Below, in pieces: positions 48,801-57,080 of a stretch of DNA of 64,000 nucleotides; within the stretch, counting starts at the first letter, position 1; each line of letters opens with the position of its first letter. The stretch is from NCBI RefSeq assembly GCF_000016525.1, contig NC_009515.1:124001-188000 (forward strand). Direction: 5' to 3'. The translations under genes and the position numbers were made by a program. Source of the stretch: Methanobrevibacter smithii ATCC 35061 (lineage in GTDB: Archaea; Methanobacteriota; Methanobacteria; Methanobacteriales; Methanobacteriaceae). A model generated the notes under the pieces. It was not told the origin of the DNA. It searched no databases and worked only from the letters and a program-made list of their open reading frames with translations.

Positions 48801-51475
48801 ACATCAGCAGTAATCTTACCGACATTACTTACCACTATAGTATATTTAACTTTATCACCATAGTTAGGGTTTGTAACATTTACATCTTTTGTAGGAACTA
48901 CCTTAGGCAGTTCTTGTATGTATATGGTTTTAGTAGCTACATTGTTACTTATGTTAGTATCTTCAGTACTGTTTACTGCATTAACAGTCAGAGTAACAGT
49001 ACCTAAACTGGTAGTTTTTGTTTTAACTTTAAGAGTAACAACTTCATTTTTGGCTAATTTTCCTACTTTCCATATACCTGTAGCTGCATCAAAAGTACCT
49101 TTTGAAGGAGTAAAACCAACAATATCCTCAAGTTTAATTCCATTTACATAACAATTATTGTCAGTATGCGGACCATGGTTAGTTAAACTGATAGTCCATT
49201 CAACTTCCTCGTCCAATCCATAATAATTTTTATCAGTTGTAATATCAACATCCAAATCAACAAAACCAACTACTTCAAAATTAGTTTCATTTTTGATAGC
49301 TTTATAGAAGAGATCTTCAGGGTGTTCTGCTTTAATGGTATAATTACCCGGAGCAAGACCGCTTAATGAAAACCTGACATCACCATAAATTGAAGAGATT
49401 AAAGTTTCATTGTAAATAATGTTTCCGTCTTCATTATAAATAACAATCGGATTGATTGACTGAGTATTTTCACGTTCATCCCTATAGATTAAAGTACCGT
49501 TTTTACTGTTTTCCACACCATCAACCGGATGAATTTCATCTGCTCCTGTTGTTCTGTTCATGATTGTTCCGTTTACATTAAATAAGTAAGTTACATTATC
49601 AAATGAAATATCATTAAGCTGACCTACATGATGTATTGCATTTGCAATATTGTTTCCACCAATAATCACTACAGTAACATTAACAGTTACTCCATAAGGA
49701 GTTTTCGGATTTTGAACAATAATAGGCAATACATAAGTGTAAGCCTGGTTTCTGTAAAATACAATATTTTTAAGAGAAGCTACACCGTCTACAAATAAAG
49801 CAGAACCGTTAACAGCTGTATTATATCTGAATATTGCATTATCATAAGTTACATTATTACCCATAGTATATATAGCTCCACCTAAACCAGTATTTAAATC
49901 ATTGTTAAATGGATTAGCATGGTTGGAGTAGAACTGTGAATTGGTTACTTTTATATGACTTCCTATTACACATATAGCTCCTGCATCACCTTCTACAGTG
50001 TTATTTGCAAAGTAAGAACTGTCTATATTAACATTATTTCCACTGATTCCTAAAGCTCCTGCTTGAGATTTTGAAACACCATCAGAAATAGCTTTATTTC
50101 CTATAAAAGTAGCGTTCAAAACATTAACAGAACTTCCTTCCACCCTCACAGCACCTGCGAAGTGTGCAGAATTATTTACAAATGTTGCATTTTGAATTTT
50201 AACATTATTTCCTTTTACATAAATAGCTCCGGCATGGTTTTTAGCAGAGTTATTTCCAAAATTAGAATTTAAAACCGTGATTCCATCATCAACAACATAA
50301 ACAGCTCCACCATCATCAGCAGCTTTATTTGATATGAATGTGGAGTTATCTACAGTTATATCGTTACCGTGAGTAGTAATAGCACCACCGATAGGTGCAG
50401 CGTTTCCTTCAAAATAAGAATTTGAAATTTTTACCTTTTGACCTGTAGTACCGTCATATCCGGTAGAGATTGCACCACCAAAACCGGTTGCAGTGTTGTT
50501 AATAAATATACAATCTTTCAATTCACCGCTTGCATGGAAAGTGGTAGCCGCTCCCCTATATGCAATATTGCCTATAAAAGTACAGTTATAAACAGTACTT
50601 CCAGGTCTGAAACAAAGTGCACCGGCATGAGAGTTATTAACATCCGAATTTGCCTGATTATATTCGAATGTACAATTAGAAACTGTACCCAATACATGTA
50701 ATGCAGCACCAAAGGCATTTCCATTTGTTGATGTGGCATAATTGTTCATAAATTTAGTGTTACTTACTTTATTGCTGCTGGAACCAACAATTGTAATTCC
50801 AATAGCCATTGCCCCTATAGAAGAAACATAATTATCACGAACAATACAGTCAGTCATTGACCCGTCAAAACTTGCAGTTCTGACAACATAACTATTTGTT
50901 ACAGTATTGTAAGTACTGGTAGCTTTATTGTTAACCAAAGTACAACGAGATAATGTTACTGTATTTTCTGAATATAATGCAGAATGAACATCTCCTCTTG
51001 AGCTAGATGATGCTTCACAGTTACTGATAACACAGTTTTCCAAAACAAGATTAGAACCTGAACTGTAAACACCAGCACCATTTGCATCACGTCCTGAATA
51101 TTTACCATTAGTTATTATAATGTTCTTCAAAGTTATGCTGCTGGCTCCAATGTTAAACACACGGGAACTTGATTTTGCATCTAATGTAGACATTTCATTA
51201 CCGGTTCCACCTTTGTTTGGATTAATAGAACCGTCAATAGTAATCTCATCTTTATTAGAAAACCATCCGCCAGCTACAGAAATCTCACTGCCGGATCCTG
51301 TGAACGTGTGATTGTTTAAATAAATTGTATCACCAGACTGAGCCTGATTTATTCCATTCTGAACATCGCTAAATGTTCCATCATTATTTATATCAATGTC
51401 TGCTGCAGAACTAGCTCCAATTATTAATAAGAATAATAAAGCCGATCCAACAACAGCAAATATCTTTTTAACCAT
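42878..51475 (-). CDS. Giant adhesin-like protein: beta-helix, tandem DUF11 repeats, LPNTG sorting signal
   Basis: The ATG at 51475 gives 2865 residues starting MVKKIFAVVGSALLFLLIIG, a clear signal peptide; a reading from 51517 adds 14 residues. First comes a parallel beta-helix (about residues 30-560) with repeating NNSAxxxGGAIYVxGNN units. A linker with an Ig-like segment follows (FSLSGLAPGNYTIKAEHPED). Then come a DUF11 domain, 17 tandem repeats of about 109 residues (PNFGDNVTYTVTVTND, then GNVTNSLVVGNKT and VPEIIPDKT) and one more DUF11 domain. The end is NLPNTGNPLVMLLL and RKRKL, a sortase-type signal. It should be linked to pseudomurein and project from the cell, probably binding other gut cells or surfaces. 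Confidence 0.88.
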   Translation of the reverse strand: MVKKIFAVVGSALLFLLIIGASSAADIDINNDGTFSDVQNGINQAQSGDTIYLNNHTFTGSGSEISVAGGWFSNKDEITIDGSINPNKGGTGNEMSTLDAKSSSRVFNIGASSITLKNIIITNGKYSGRDANGAGVYSSGSNLVLENCVISNCEASSSSRGDVHSALYSENTVTLSRCTLVNNKATSTYNTVTNSYVVRTASFDGSMTDCIVRDNYVSSIGAMAIGITIVGSSSNKVSNTKFMNNYATSTNGNAFGAALHVLGTVSNCTFEYNQANSDVNNSHAGALCFRPGSTVYNCTFIGNIAYRGAATTFHASGELKDCIFINNTATGFGGAISTGYDGTTGQKVKISNSYFEGNAAPIGGAITTHGNDITVDNSTFISNKAADDGGAVYVVDDGITVLNSNFGNNSAKNHAGAIYVKGNNVKIQNATFVNNSAHFAGAVRVEGSSVNVLNATFIGNKAISDGVSKSQAGALGISGNNVNIDSSYFANNTVEGDAGAICVIGSHIKVTNSQFYSNHANPFNNDLNTGLGGAIYTMGNNVTYDNAIFRYNTAVNGSALFVDGVASLKNIVFYRNQAYTYVLPIIVQNPKTPYGVTVNVTVVIIGGNNIANAIHHVGQLNDISFDNVTYLFNVNGTIMNRTTGADEIHPVDGVENSKNGTLIYRDERENTQSINPIVIYNEDGNIIYNETLISSIYGDVRFSLSGLAPGNYTIKAEHPEDLFYKAIKNETNFEVVGFVDLDVDITTDKNYYGLDEEVEWTISLTNHGPHTDNNCYVNGIKLEDIVGFTPSKGTFDAATGIWKVGKLAKNEVVTLKVKTKTTSLGTVTLTVNAVNSTEDTNISNNVATKTIYIQELPKVVPTKDVNVTNPNYGDKVKYTIVVSNVGKITADVTLTDILDKGLIFTGASGNYEYDSTTRTVTWNIDGLAVGQNLTFYVYATVDAYGVLNNTVTVGDNTVIRNVTVPEITPDKTIDNDSPNFGDKVSYTVTVTNGEFEANNVIVKDVVGNGLTVTDISDNGQYDPITHTITWIVDLAKNEVKTFTVEATVSGYGNISNKVVVGNKTIFKNVDVPEITPKKDVNNTTPNFGENVAYTIVVSNDGISDAKQVVITDTLAKGLKFLGANYNGVYDENTHTVTWTLDIDSGKTVELKVNVTVEDYGVLVNRVTVGDKTSSVDIAVPEIIPDKTANVTDANFGDNVTYTVTVTNDGDVDASQVVIVDQLGNGLKYVSSSDGGVWDEKTNTVTWIVDLAAGKTKTLNVVATVVGYGNVTNSLAVGNKTSKINVNVPEITPNKTVDNKNPNFGDNVTYTIVVSNDGAADAKNVVVKDILAPGFKFIEANYGGVYDELTRTVTWIVDVNAKGHVDLTIKVIVEDYGVLTNNVTVGNKTSSVNITVPEIIPNKTADIENPNFGDEVTYTVNITNVGKSNAVNVAVRDVLGEGLELISADGGVYNPITRTITWTVNLNSGETKSFKVVAKVIGYGNVTNSLVVGNKTSAVDVDVPEIIPSKDADNKYPNFGDSIDYTITVNNIGKADAKHVVVVDRLDNGLKYVSSSHNGVYDEASHTVTWVVDIAAGSSLDLTVTAVADEYGVLTNIVSVGDKSASVDVNVPEIIPNKTADIENPNFGDNVTYTVTVTNDGNADAKAVVVRDVLGKDLKFVSATGTYTFDEATNTITWTVDVDAGKTETFTVVATVINYGNVTNSLVVGNKTFNKNVTVPEITPDKTVDNENPNFGDDLTYTVTVKNEGNGNANDVIIVDALGKGLEYVSSTGNYDNKTNTITWKVDLASGETKTFTVVAKIVGYTDVTNEVTVGNKTAAVTVDIPEIIPAKDVNNTTPNFGDKVEYTITVNNNANKDAKQVVIVDTLGKGLKFINASHNGKYDESTRTITWIIDLGAGESAVFSVNAAVEAYGNINNTVVVGNKSATKNITVPEIIPGKSVDVENPNFGDTVTYTVVVTNNGVVDAKQVVVKDILDKGLKFVKATGEYTFDEDSHTVTWIIDLAKGESQTFYVTAVAEAYGVLINDVTVGDNTASADVVVPEIIPDKTANITNPNFGDKVDYTVTVTNDGMGDANNVVIVDMLGEGLTFVSASDNGVWDPVKRTVTWIVDLAKGESKVFSVIATVSGYGNVTNSLVVGNKTISVNVTVPEIIPDKTVGIENPNFGDNVTYTVKVTNDGIGDANNVVVKDILGEGLTFVDATGNYTFDEATRTVTWIVDLAKGESRTFYVNAIVSGYGNVTNSLVVGNKTTGVNVTVPEINPDKTANITNPNFGDKVDYTVTVTNDGIGDAKDVVVRDVLGEGLTFVDATGNYSFDEATRTVTWIVDLAKGESKVFSVIATVVGYGNVTNSLVVGNKTTGVNVTVPEIIPDKTANISNPNFGDNVNYTVTVTNDGIGDAKDVVVRDVLGEGLKFVSATGNYSFDEATRTVTWIVDLAKGESKVFSVIATVVGYGNVTNSLVVGNKTAGVNVTVPEINPDKTVDNEIPNFGDNVTYTVTVTNDGIGDANNVVITDVLDKGLKFLNATGNFTYDEKTGIITWIVDLAKGETKTFNVNVTVLGYGVLPNTVAVGNKTAVRNITVPEIITVKEVNSSDIHIGDEITYTITVSNPGKINATNVVIRDILPEGLKFINASNGGVYDPVTGIITWILNITANSTVDLTADVCVNKSGNITNTVNVGNKTSNCTIESGDIVDLEIHIVADKSEIYVGDNVVYTVTVINNGPSDAINTIANILIPNALSILSYNATKGTFDITSGNWSIGNLTNGEKVVLTFVAKALNEGNSTVHVNVTSETFEVIMENNYDNVTVKVLKKAAPIGPDKQVHPDGSSSDNECGKSVNLPNTGNPLVMLLLCILSVIFVGSRKRKL
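43410..48917 (-). repeat. About 17 tandem repeats of about 324 bp encoding DUF11-type domains
   Basis: Each unit encodes about 109 residues ending in VPEI. The copies nearest the C terminus (about 44030-45400) are nearly identical at DNA level, while those nearer the N terminus have diverged. This pattern shows recent expansion by unequal recombination at the C-terminal side and predicts length differences between strains. Confidence 0.85.
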
Positions 51476-51917
51476 TTTATCAACGCACCAATTATAGAAT
51501 TCAAAAAATTTTCTCATGTAAATTATTATGTGAACATGAAAATTCTACAGGATTATATTTGGAACATATGATGTATATATGTTTCTATTCAGCTATACAA
51601 AATATTATAATTAAAAAAATTAATTATATGAAACATTATAAATAACCTCAATTAATTAAACAATATATAATTTCCCCCCCCCCCCAAATATGACAAAAAT
51701 ACCATACATAATCAGTTTTAACTATATATTATTCAAAGTAACAATAATATTTAAATTATGTTATAACTAAAAAATATGAAAAATAATTATGAAATGTTTA
51801 ACAAAAAAAAATAATGTATATAAAATTCGTTCAGAATATTAAGTTTACCTAATAATCCATAAATTATACCATAATTAATTAAATAATTGATTAACAAAAA
51901 TAAAGTTGAGGAATAAT
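51476..51917. promoter_or_regulatory. Divergent region between the giant adhesin and metY, with a C12 tract
   Basis: No gene lies in this gap. Its striking feature is a run of 12 C at 51674-51685 in an otherwise A+T-rich stretch, about 200 bp before the adhesin start and 230 bp before metY. TATA-like elements lie on both sides (for example GTATATATG at 51574-51582). Length changes of such a tract could alter promoter spacing or strength. Confidence 0.6.
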
Positions 51918-53204
51918 ATGAATAAACAAAGAAAATACAAACAACGAACTCTGGAAGTTCATGCAGGTGAAAAAGTGGACCCTGTTACCGGAGCCAGAGC
52001 TACACCTATATATCATACCAGCTCATATGCTTTTGAAAGTGCTGAAAAAGCTAAAAAATTATATGCTCTTGAAGAAGAAGGTTATCTATACACCAGAATA
52101 TCCAATCCAACATTGGATGTTTTGGAAAAAAGAGTGGCTGCAATTGAAGGAGGTGTTGGAGCTCTTTCACAGTCAACCGGTATGAGTGCAATTTTACTGT
52201 CTATTTTAAATATAGCCAATTCAGGAGATGAAATTGTAGCATCAAATAACCTTTACGGAGGTACATTTACATTATTTAAAAATACCATGCCTAACTGGGG
52301 AATCAAAGTAAATTTCGTACCTACCCATGATCTGGAAGCTTATGAAAATGCAATTAATGAAAATACCAAAGCAATTTACTGCGAATCTATAGGAAATCCG
52401 AAATTAAACATTCCTGATTTTGAAAAAATAGCTAAAATAGCACACAAACATGATTTGCCTTTGATTGTTGACAATACTTCAGCTATTACAATGGTGAGGC
52501 CTCTGGAACACGGTGCAGACATTGTTGTTCATTCCGCCACCAAATTTTTATCAGGAACCGGAACCAGTATGGGTGGAGTTATTGTTGACGGCGGTACTTT
52601 CAACTGGGCAAACGGCAAGTTTCCACAGTTTACTACACCTGATCCGGCATATCACGGTTTAATTTATAGTGAAGCATTTGGAAACAAAGCATATATCACC
52701 AAAGCCCGTGTGCATTTAATGAAGGATTTGGGAACTGTTTTAAGTCCTATTAATGCATTTTTAATCCTGCAAAGTATTGAATCACTATCACTAAGAGTTA
52801 ACCAGCACTGCAAGAATGCTTTAGAAATAGCTAAATTCCTGAAAAATCATGAAGCTGTTTCCTGGGTTAATTATCCGGGTCTTGAAGATAATGAAAACCA
52901 TGAAATGGCTGAAAAATACTTAAACGGCAATTACGGTGGAATTGTTGGTTTTGGAATTAAAGGTGGTTTGGAAGAAGGTAAGAAGTTTATTGAAAGTGTT
53001 GAGCTTTTAAGTCATGTGGCTAATATCGGTGATGCAAAATCTCTAGTTATCCATCCTGCCAGCACTACCCATTCCAACATGACTGAAGAAGAACAGCTTG
53101 AAGGGGGAATCACTCCTGACTTTATCAGAATGTCTGTTGGTATTGAGGATGCTGAAGATTTAATAGCTGATATTGACCAGGCATTAAAAAAAGCAGTTAG
53201 CTAG
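51918..53204 (+). CDS. metY: O-acetylhomoserine sulfhydrylase
   Basis: The enzyme makes homocysteine from O-acetylhomoserine and sulfide with PLP. The 428-residue protein has the Cys/Met metabolism family plan: TLEVHAGEKVDPVTGARATPIYHTSSY, YTRISNPTLDVLEKRVAAIEGG, LIVDNTSAI, then HSATKFLSGTGTSMGG with the PLP lysine. The insert GTFNWANGKFPQF is typical of MetY rather than MetB. The ATG at 51918 follows GAGGA; the TTG at 51906 is too close to that site. It converges with metX, which makes its substrate. Confidence 0.94.
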   Translation: MNKQRKYKQRTLEVHAGEKVDPVTGARATPIYHTSSYAFESAEKAKKLYALEEEGYLYTRISNPTLDVLEKRVAAIEGGVGALSQSTGMSAILLSILNIANSGDEIVASNNLYGGTFTLFKNTMPNWGIKVNFVPTHDLEAYENAINENTKAIYCESIGNPKLNIPDFEKIAKIAHKHDLPLIVDNTSAITMVRPLEHGADIVVHSATKFLSGTGTSMGGVIVDGGTFNWANGKFPQFTTPDPAYHGLIYSEAFGNKAYITKARVHLMKDLGTVLSPINAFLILQSIESLSLRVNQHCKNALEIAKFLKNHEAVSWVNYPGLEDNENHEMAEKYLNGNYGGIVGFGIKGGLEEGKKFIESVELLSHVANIGDAKSLVIHPASTTHSNMTEEEQLEGGITPDFIRMSVGIEDAEDLIADIDQALKKAVS

Positions 53205-53224
53205 AAAGGATTTTTACCTTTCTA
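53202..53224. terminator. Hairpin between metY and metX
   Basis: TAGAAAGG (53202-53209) and CCTTTCTA (53217-53224) form a perfect 8-bp stem with a T-rich loop. The stem spans both convergent stop regions. Confidence 0.65.
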
Positions 53225-54697
53225 CCTATATTCTGATACTAAATGACTTATTTGATCAGTAGAGATTATTCCTTTTAATTTAAAGTCATCATCTACAACA
53301 GGAAGACATGAAATATCCAATTTTCTCATTCTGCGTGCTGTTGATTCAATAGAATCGTCTGCATGACAGAATTTAACTGTTTTTGTCATTATTTCTTTTA
53401 AATCATTGGAATTTGTAGCTATTGCTTTAGACAAATCCCAGCTAGTTACGATTCCAATCAGCTTTTTGCCATTTGTAACAACAGGAATATGTGTAACATT
53501 AAGATTAAACATTAATTTAGCGGCTTCCTCTATCTGTGCCTGTTCGGTAATTGTAACTACATCAGTAATCATCAAGTCTTCAACTATGTTGTCTGACAAG
53601 AATTTTGATAAAATATAGTTAAGCTGACCTTTTTCAAGTAAAAATGCATCATGACCATAATTAGATTTAAGTTCTGAAAAGCTTACCTCAACATCATTTG
53701 CATTAAGTGCTGTCAGGATTTCTGTTCCCTGTTCAACAGGATATAGCCAGTCTGAATCCACTGAAATAATTTCCACTTTTGCCTTTACATCTTTAAGTCC
53801 GTCAATCAGAGAGTTGTTTTGGGCAAGGTCAAATAAATCCACTGCTTTTGTAATATAGAGATAACTGTTTGCATCAAAACGTTTTACAAAACTTGCTCCC
53901 TGATGGTGCAGGTAGCTTTCAACCTGGAAATCCATTGACAAATCATATGTAATTTCATCTTTATCCTGCAGATCCCTACCAAATTTAAGATACATTGATT
54001 CATCACTTAAATAAGTAATATGAGCTATCATACGGGCTACAGACAACCCTTCTTTTGGAATTTTGTCAGTTCCATAATAGTTTCCACCGTTCCAGTTCGG
54101 ATCGCCTACTATTGATTGGCGGCCCACTTCATTAAATGCTATTTGCTGCGGTGAAGATCTTGCTGTTGTAGCTATTGCAACTGCTTTTTTCATCATTTCA
54201 GGATATGAAACAATCCACTGCAGGGTTTGCATTCCTCCCATTGAACCTCCAACAACTGCTGCCAGTTTATCAATTCCAAATGCATCAACCAGTTTCTTTT
54301 GAACATTTACCATGTCCTTTATTGTAATAACCGGAAAATCTATACCATATTCCTTACCAGTTTTTGGATTGATTGATGATGGGCCTGTTGTTCCTTTACA
54401 TCCTCCCAATACATTAGAACAGATTATAAAGTACTTTTCACTATCCAGAGCTTTTCCGGGACCTATTACTATTTCCCACCATCCAGGTTTTTTATCTCCT
54501 TCATGCCATCCTGCAGCATGTGCATCTCCGGATAATGCATGACATATTAAAATTGCATTGTCCTTTTCCCTGTTAAGCTCACCATAAGTTTCATAAGCTA
54601 CTGTGATGTTATCAAGAGTCTTTCCACTTTCTAGTTCAATTGGCTCTTCAATATTATAATACTTTGTTTGAACAACTCCAACTGATTCTTTTTTCAT
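53222..54697 (-). CDS. metX: Homoserine O-acetyltransferase fused to a CBS pair
   Basis: Residues 1 to about 370 form the alpha/beta hydrolase Met[46 protein letters not shown] with nucleophile Ser152, and [10 protein letters not shown] then YGHDAFLLE with Asp and His. The last 115 residues form two CBS motifs ([20 protein letters not shown] and [14 protein letters not shown]). CBS pairs bind adenosine nucleotides or SAM, so feedback by SAM is a reasonable inference. Archaeal MetX proteins with this tail are known. The product feeds MetY. rnc lies 9 bp upstream on the same strand. Confidence 0.94.
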   Translation of the reverse strand: MKKESVGVVQTKYYNIEEPIELESGKTLDNITVAYETYGELNREKDNAILICHALSGDAHAAGWHEGDKKPGWWEIVIGPGKALDSEKYFIICSNVLGGCKGTTGPSSINPKTGKEYGIDFPVITIKDMVNVQKKLVDAFGIDKLAAVVGGSMGGMQTLQWIVSYPEMMKKAVAIATTARSSPQQIAFNEVGRQSIVGDPNWNGGNYYGTDKIPKEGLSVARMIAHITYLSDESMYLKFGRDLQDKDEITYDLSMDFQVESYLHHQGASFVKRFDANSYLYITKAVDLFDLAQNNSLIDGLKDVKAKVEIISVDSDWLYPVEQGTEILTALNANDVEVSFSELKSNYGHDAFLLEKGQLNYILSKFLSDNIVEDLMITDVVTITEQAQIEEAAKLMFNLNVTHIPVVTNGKKLIGIVTSWDLSKAIATNSNDLKEIMTKTVKFCHADDSIESTARRMRKLDISCLPVVDDDFKLKGIISTDQISHLVSEYR

Positions 54698-54706
54698 TTA
54701 AAACAC

Positions 54707-55378
54707 CTAATATTTCTGTATTTTCAGTTTTTTCATAGCCTGTTTTGAAGCAGCCTGTTCAGCTTCTTTTTTGTTTTTACCTTTACCAACACCCATTTCC
54801 TTTCCGTCAATCAATATAGAGATTATAAATGTTTTATTATGAGGCACACCGCATTCATCAATTATTTTATATTCAATATCCACTTCCTGGGCATCCCCGT
54901 ATTCTTTTATTACTGATTTATAATCAAAGAAAAACACTTTTTTTGCATCGATGTATGGGAATATTATTTTTGAAATGTAATCCTTTGCAAATTCTATACC
55001 CTGATCCAAGAATATTGCTCCTAAAAATGATTCAAAAACATCTGCGGTAATTGACAAAACCTCATTTTCAGTTATTTTGCTGTCATCACCATATATTTTG
55101 ATATGCTTATCCAAACCCAGTTCATGTGAATAATAAATTAATGCTGTTTGACAAACATAATTTGCTCGCAGTTTAGTTAATTTACCTTCTTCATAATCCG
55201 GATACTGTTTATATAAATATTCTGAAACAATCATGTTCAAAACAGAGTCACCTAAAAACTCCAATCTTTCATATGTATAATCTAAACCATGTTTTGTTCC
55301 ATAAGACCCGTGAGTAAATGCAACATCATATAGATGCCTGTCCTTTGGGAGTATGTTAAATTTTTCTAATAAATTCAT
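54707..55378 (-). CDS. rnc: Ribonuclease III
   Basis: The 223-residue protein has the RNase III catalytic domain (FTHGSYGTKHGLDYTYERLEFLGDSVLN with the acidic metal residues at 37-44, and ADVFESFLGAIFLDQG with the second set). A C-terminal double-stranded RNA-binding domain follows (about residues 150-223, with GKGKNKKEAEQAASKQAMKK). It cleaves double-stranded RNA. RNase III is rare in archaea, which usually use the splicing endonuclease; it occurs in some Methanobacteriales and was probably gained from bacteria. The ATG at 55378 is preferred to an upstream reading from 55390. Confidence 0.94.
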   Translation of the reverse strand: MNLLEKFNILPKDRHLYDVAFTHGSYGTKHGLDYTYERLEFLGDSVLNMIVSEYLYKQYPDYEEGKLTKLRANYVCQTALIYYSHELGLDKHIKIYGDDSKITENEVLSITADVFESFLGAIFLDQGIEFAKDYISKIIFPYIDAKKVFFFDYKSVIKEYGDAQEVDIEYKIIDECGVPHNKTFIISILIDGKEMGVGKGKNKKEAEQAASKQAMKKLKIQKY

Positions 55379-55559
55379 AATAAAGACCAAATTTCTTTAA
55401 ATATGTTAATACACTTTGTTTTTAGGCTTATATAAATTTATAGTTGTAAAAAGAAGTATATATAACTATCGTTATAAAAATTATTATTTTTCAAATGCTC
55501 TTGCTTTCTTTTTATAAGCCAAAAATAACCAATATTAGAAATAACAGGATTTGGTAATC

Positions 55560-55910
55560 ATGAAATTAAACTGGTTCGAAGAAATAAAAAGAATAGACCC
55601 TGACATAAAATTCAGAGCACAGGGCGGATGGTTAAAAACTGTTGAAAAACTAGATAAAACCGTTAAAAACGGATATTCACTTGTTGGAGACTTTGTAAAA
55701 GCAGGAGACTTTGAAGAGGAATATGATGAAGGCTTATACCTTGACTGCAATAAAGAAGGAAGTACCAAAAAATCCCAGCAGGACTACAGACTATTCCGTT
55801 TTAAAGATGGAAAAGTAAGACTTCTGGATATGGTAATTGACGGTTCACAAGGATGGGCTACTGAATTGTGGGATGCCGTAGAAGATGAAGTTCCAAGTGT
55901 AATCGAATAA
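55560..55910 (+). CDS. Conserved-type hypothetical protein, 116 aa
   Basis: The ATG at 55560 follows GGTAATC and gives a small acidic soluble protein starting MKLNWFEEIKRIDPDIKFRA. It has aromatic motifs YDEGLYLDCNKEGS, YRLFRFKDGKVRLLDM and DGSQGWATELWDAVED. I do not recognise a family, though the regular mix of strands and helices indicates a folded domain. It stands alone, convergent with the decayed EFR1 gene 5 bp downstream. Confidence 0.6.
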   Translation: MKLNWFEEIKRIDPDIKFRAQGGWLKTVEKLDKTVKNGYSLVGDFVKAGDFEEEYDEGLYLDCNKEGSTKKSQQDYRLFRFKDGKVRLLDMVIDGSQGWATELWDAVEDEVPSVIE

Positions 55911-55915
55911 TTTTC

Positions 55916-56673
55916 TCAATCAAGAGAAGATATATGTGGATTTAAATACTGTCCGTGATTTTGAGTTTTGTTATCATATTGAATTGCAAACTTAGGGCAC
56001 AAATGAAGACACCTCAAACACATAACACACTCATTTTTAACCCATACCGGTTTTTTCATTTGTAAATCAATAGCCTTAACCGGACAGCTTTTTCTACACA
56101 ATCCTCATCCAACACATTTATCATCAACATTTAAATGACTGGTTTTTCTATAAGATGTGGTAATTTTTCTAAAGATATCACAGACAAACTTAGGCAATTT
56201 TCTTTTAACGAAATCTCCCGGTTCTTTTCTTTCAATTTTAGAAATTACATCCCCAATCTGTTTATCAGATTTTAAAGTTTTCTTATTAATCTTATCTTCA
56301 TTCGACAGATTAAAAACCGGCGTCCAGGTATCAACCATCAGAATACTGAATTTGGCAGATACATTAAAGCCTTTAGATTCAATTAAATCAGCAAGATAAC
56401 CGCAGCAGTACCCAGGACTTGATCCGAAAGTAGCAATTAAAAAAATGTAAGGATTTTTATCTTCAGATTTTATATCTGTTCTGACAAAAACTCCGTGACA
56501 AATGCAGGAAGACCCCAAAAATGAACAGGAACTACAATACCTAAAGACTCGCCTTTTTTTAAATAAATGGAATAATCATGTCCAATCATAGACACTGCAA
56601 TATCTCGTGTTTTATCGGCTATTTTCTTTGCAACGTATTTGCAGTTTCCGGTTGCAGAATAATAGATTATCAT
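55916..56673 (-). pseudogene. Decayed EFR1-type flavodoxin-ferredoxin gene
   Basis: Three fragments in order make one EFR1 protein. The first (from 56673) is flavodoxin-like, MIIYYSATGNCKYVAKKIAD to VTEFLSEQI. The middle reads KSEDKNPYIFLIATFGSSPG. The end is a ferredoxin. The first break is a 2-bp excess, ATATAAAA for ATAAAA, near 56471-56475. The second is an in-frame TGA at 56103-56105 exactly where the second Cys of CVGCGLCRKSCP should be. The second cluster CVMCLRCLHLCP is intact. Two lesions indicate a pseudogene. An intact relative is at 6962-7738. Confidence 0.82.
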
Positions 56674-56674
56674 A

Positions 56675-57067
56675 TTATTTGGATTTTTGATTTACTTTAG
56701 GTACAAACCTGGAAGACCTTTTAGGAATAGTATATTCATCTTTTTTAGGGCATTTGTACTCTTCCAAAAGTATTATCTTATGGTCAATATTTTTGCTGAA
56801 ATTCTTTTGACCCCCTTCAATAATACCTCTGAAATTTACTCCAACACTTCCTGTTCCTCCAATATTAAATTTTATTTTTTCGGAAGGAGGAAAATTTTCA
56901 AAGAACCTTTCAAGTTCAATTATTTCATAAATTGGAGCCTGATAACTAACTGCCATTACTTTATTTTGCCCTTCTCTGATTTTAACATATTTCTGTTCAA
57001 TTTGCAGTCTTTCACCAGAACGAACTTTAGTCAATGTTATATAAGGACTTATATCAGTATCATCCAT
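56675..57067 (-). CDS. Hypothetical protein, paralogue of the upstream gene, 130 aa
   Basis: The protein is a small beta-rich domain with ITLTKVRSGERLQIEQKYVKI, IYEIIELERFFENFPPSEKI and GGTGSVGVNFRGII. It ends in a basic Lys/Arg-rich tail. The blocks YVKIxxxQ, LxxFF, INxxxTG and VNFRG recur in the next gene upstream, so the pair arose by duplication. No family is recognised. AGGTGT precedes the ATG at 57067. It lies directly upstream of the decayed EFR1 gene (1-bp gap). Confidence 0.6.
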   Translation of the reverse strand: MDDTDISPYITLTKVRSGERLQIEQKYVKIREGQNKVMAVSYQAPIYEIIELERFFENFPPSEKIKFNIGGTGSVGVNFRGIIEGGQKNFSKNIDHKIILLEEYKCPKKDEYTIPKRSSRFVPKVNQKSK

Positions 57068-57080
57068 CTTTTACACCTGT

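Noticed and set aside
43077-49151. Many plus-strand open frames opposite the giant adhesin
   Set aside because: They are antisense shadows that recur with the DUF11 repeats.
55391-55550. Symmetric A+T stretches before the 116-aa gene (TATAAATTTATA and similar)
   Set aside because: These are ordinary TATA-type promoter sequences; no longer palindrome or repeated site supports an operator.
56103-56105. Selenocysteine at the TGA
   Set aside because: An independent frameshift in the same gene makes pseudogene decay the simpler reading, and Methanobrevibacter is not known to me as a selenocysteine user.
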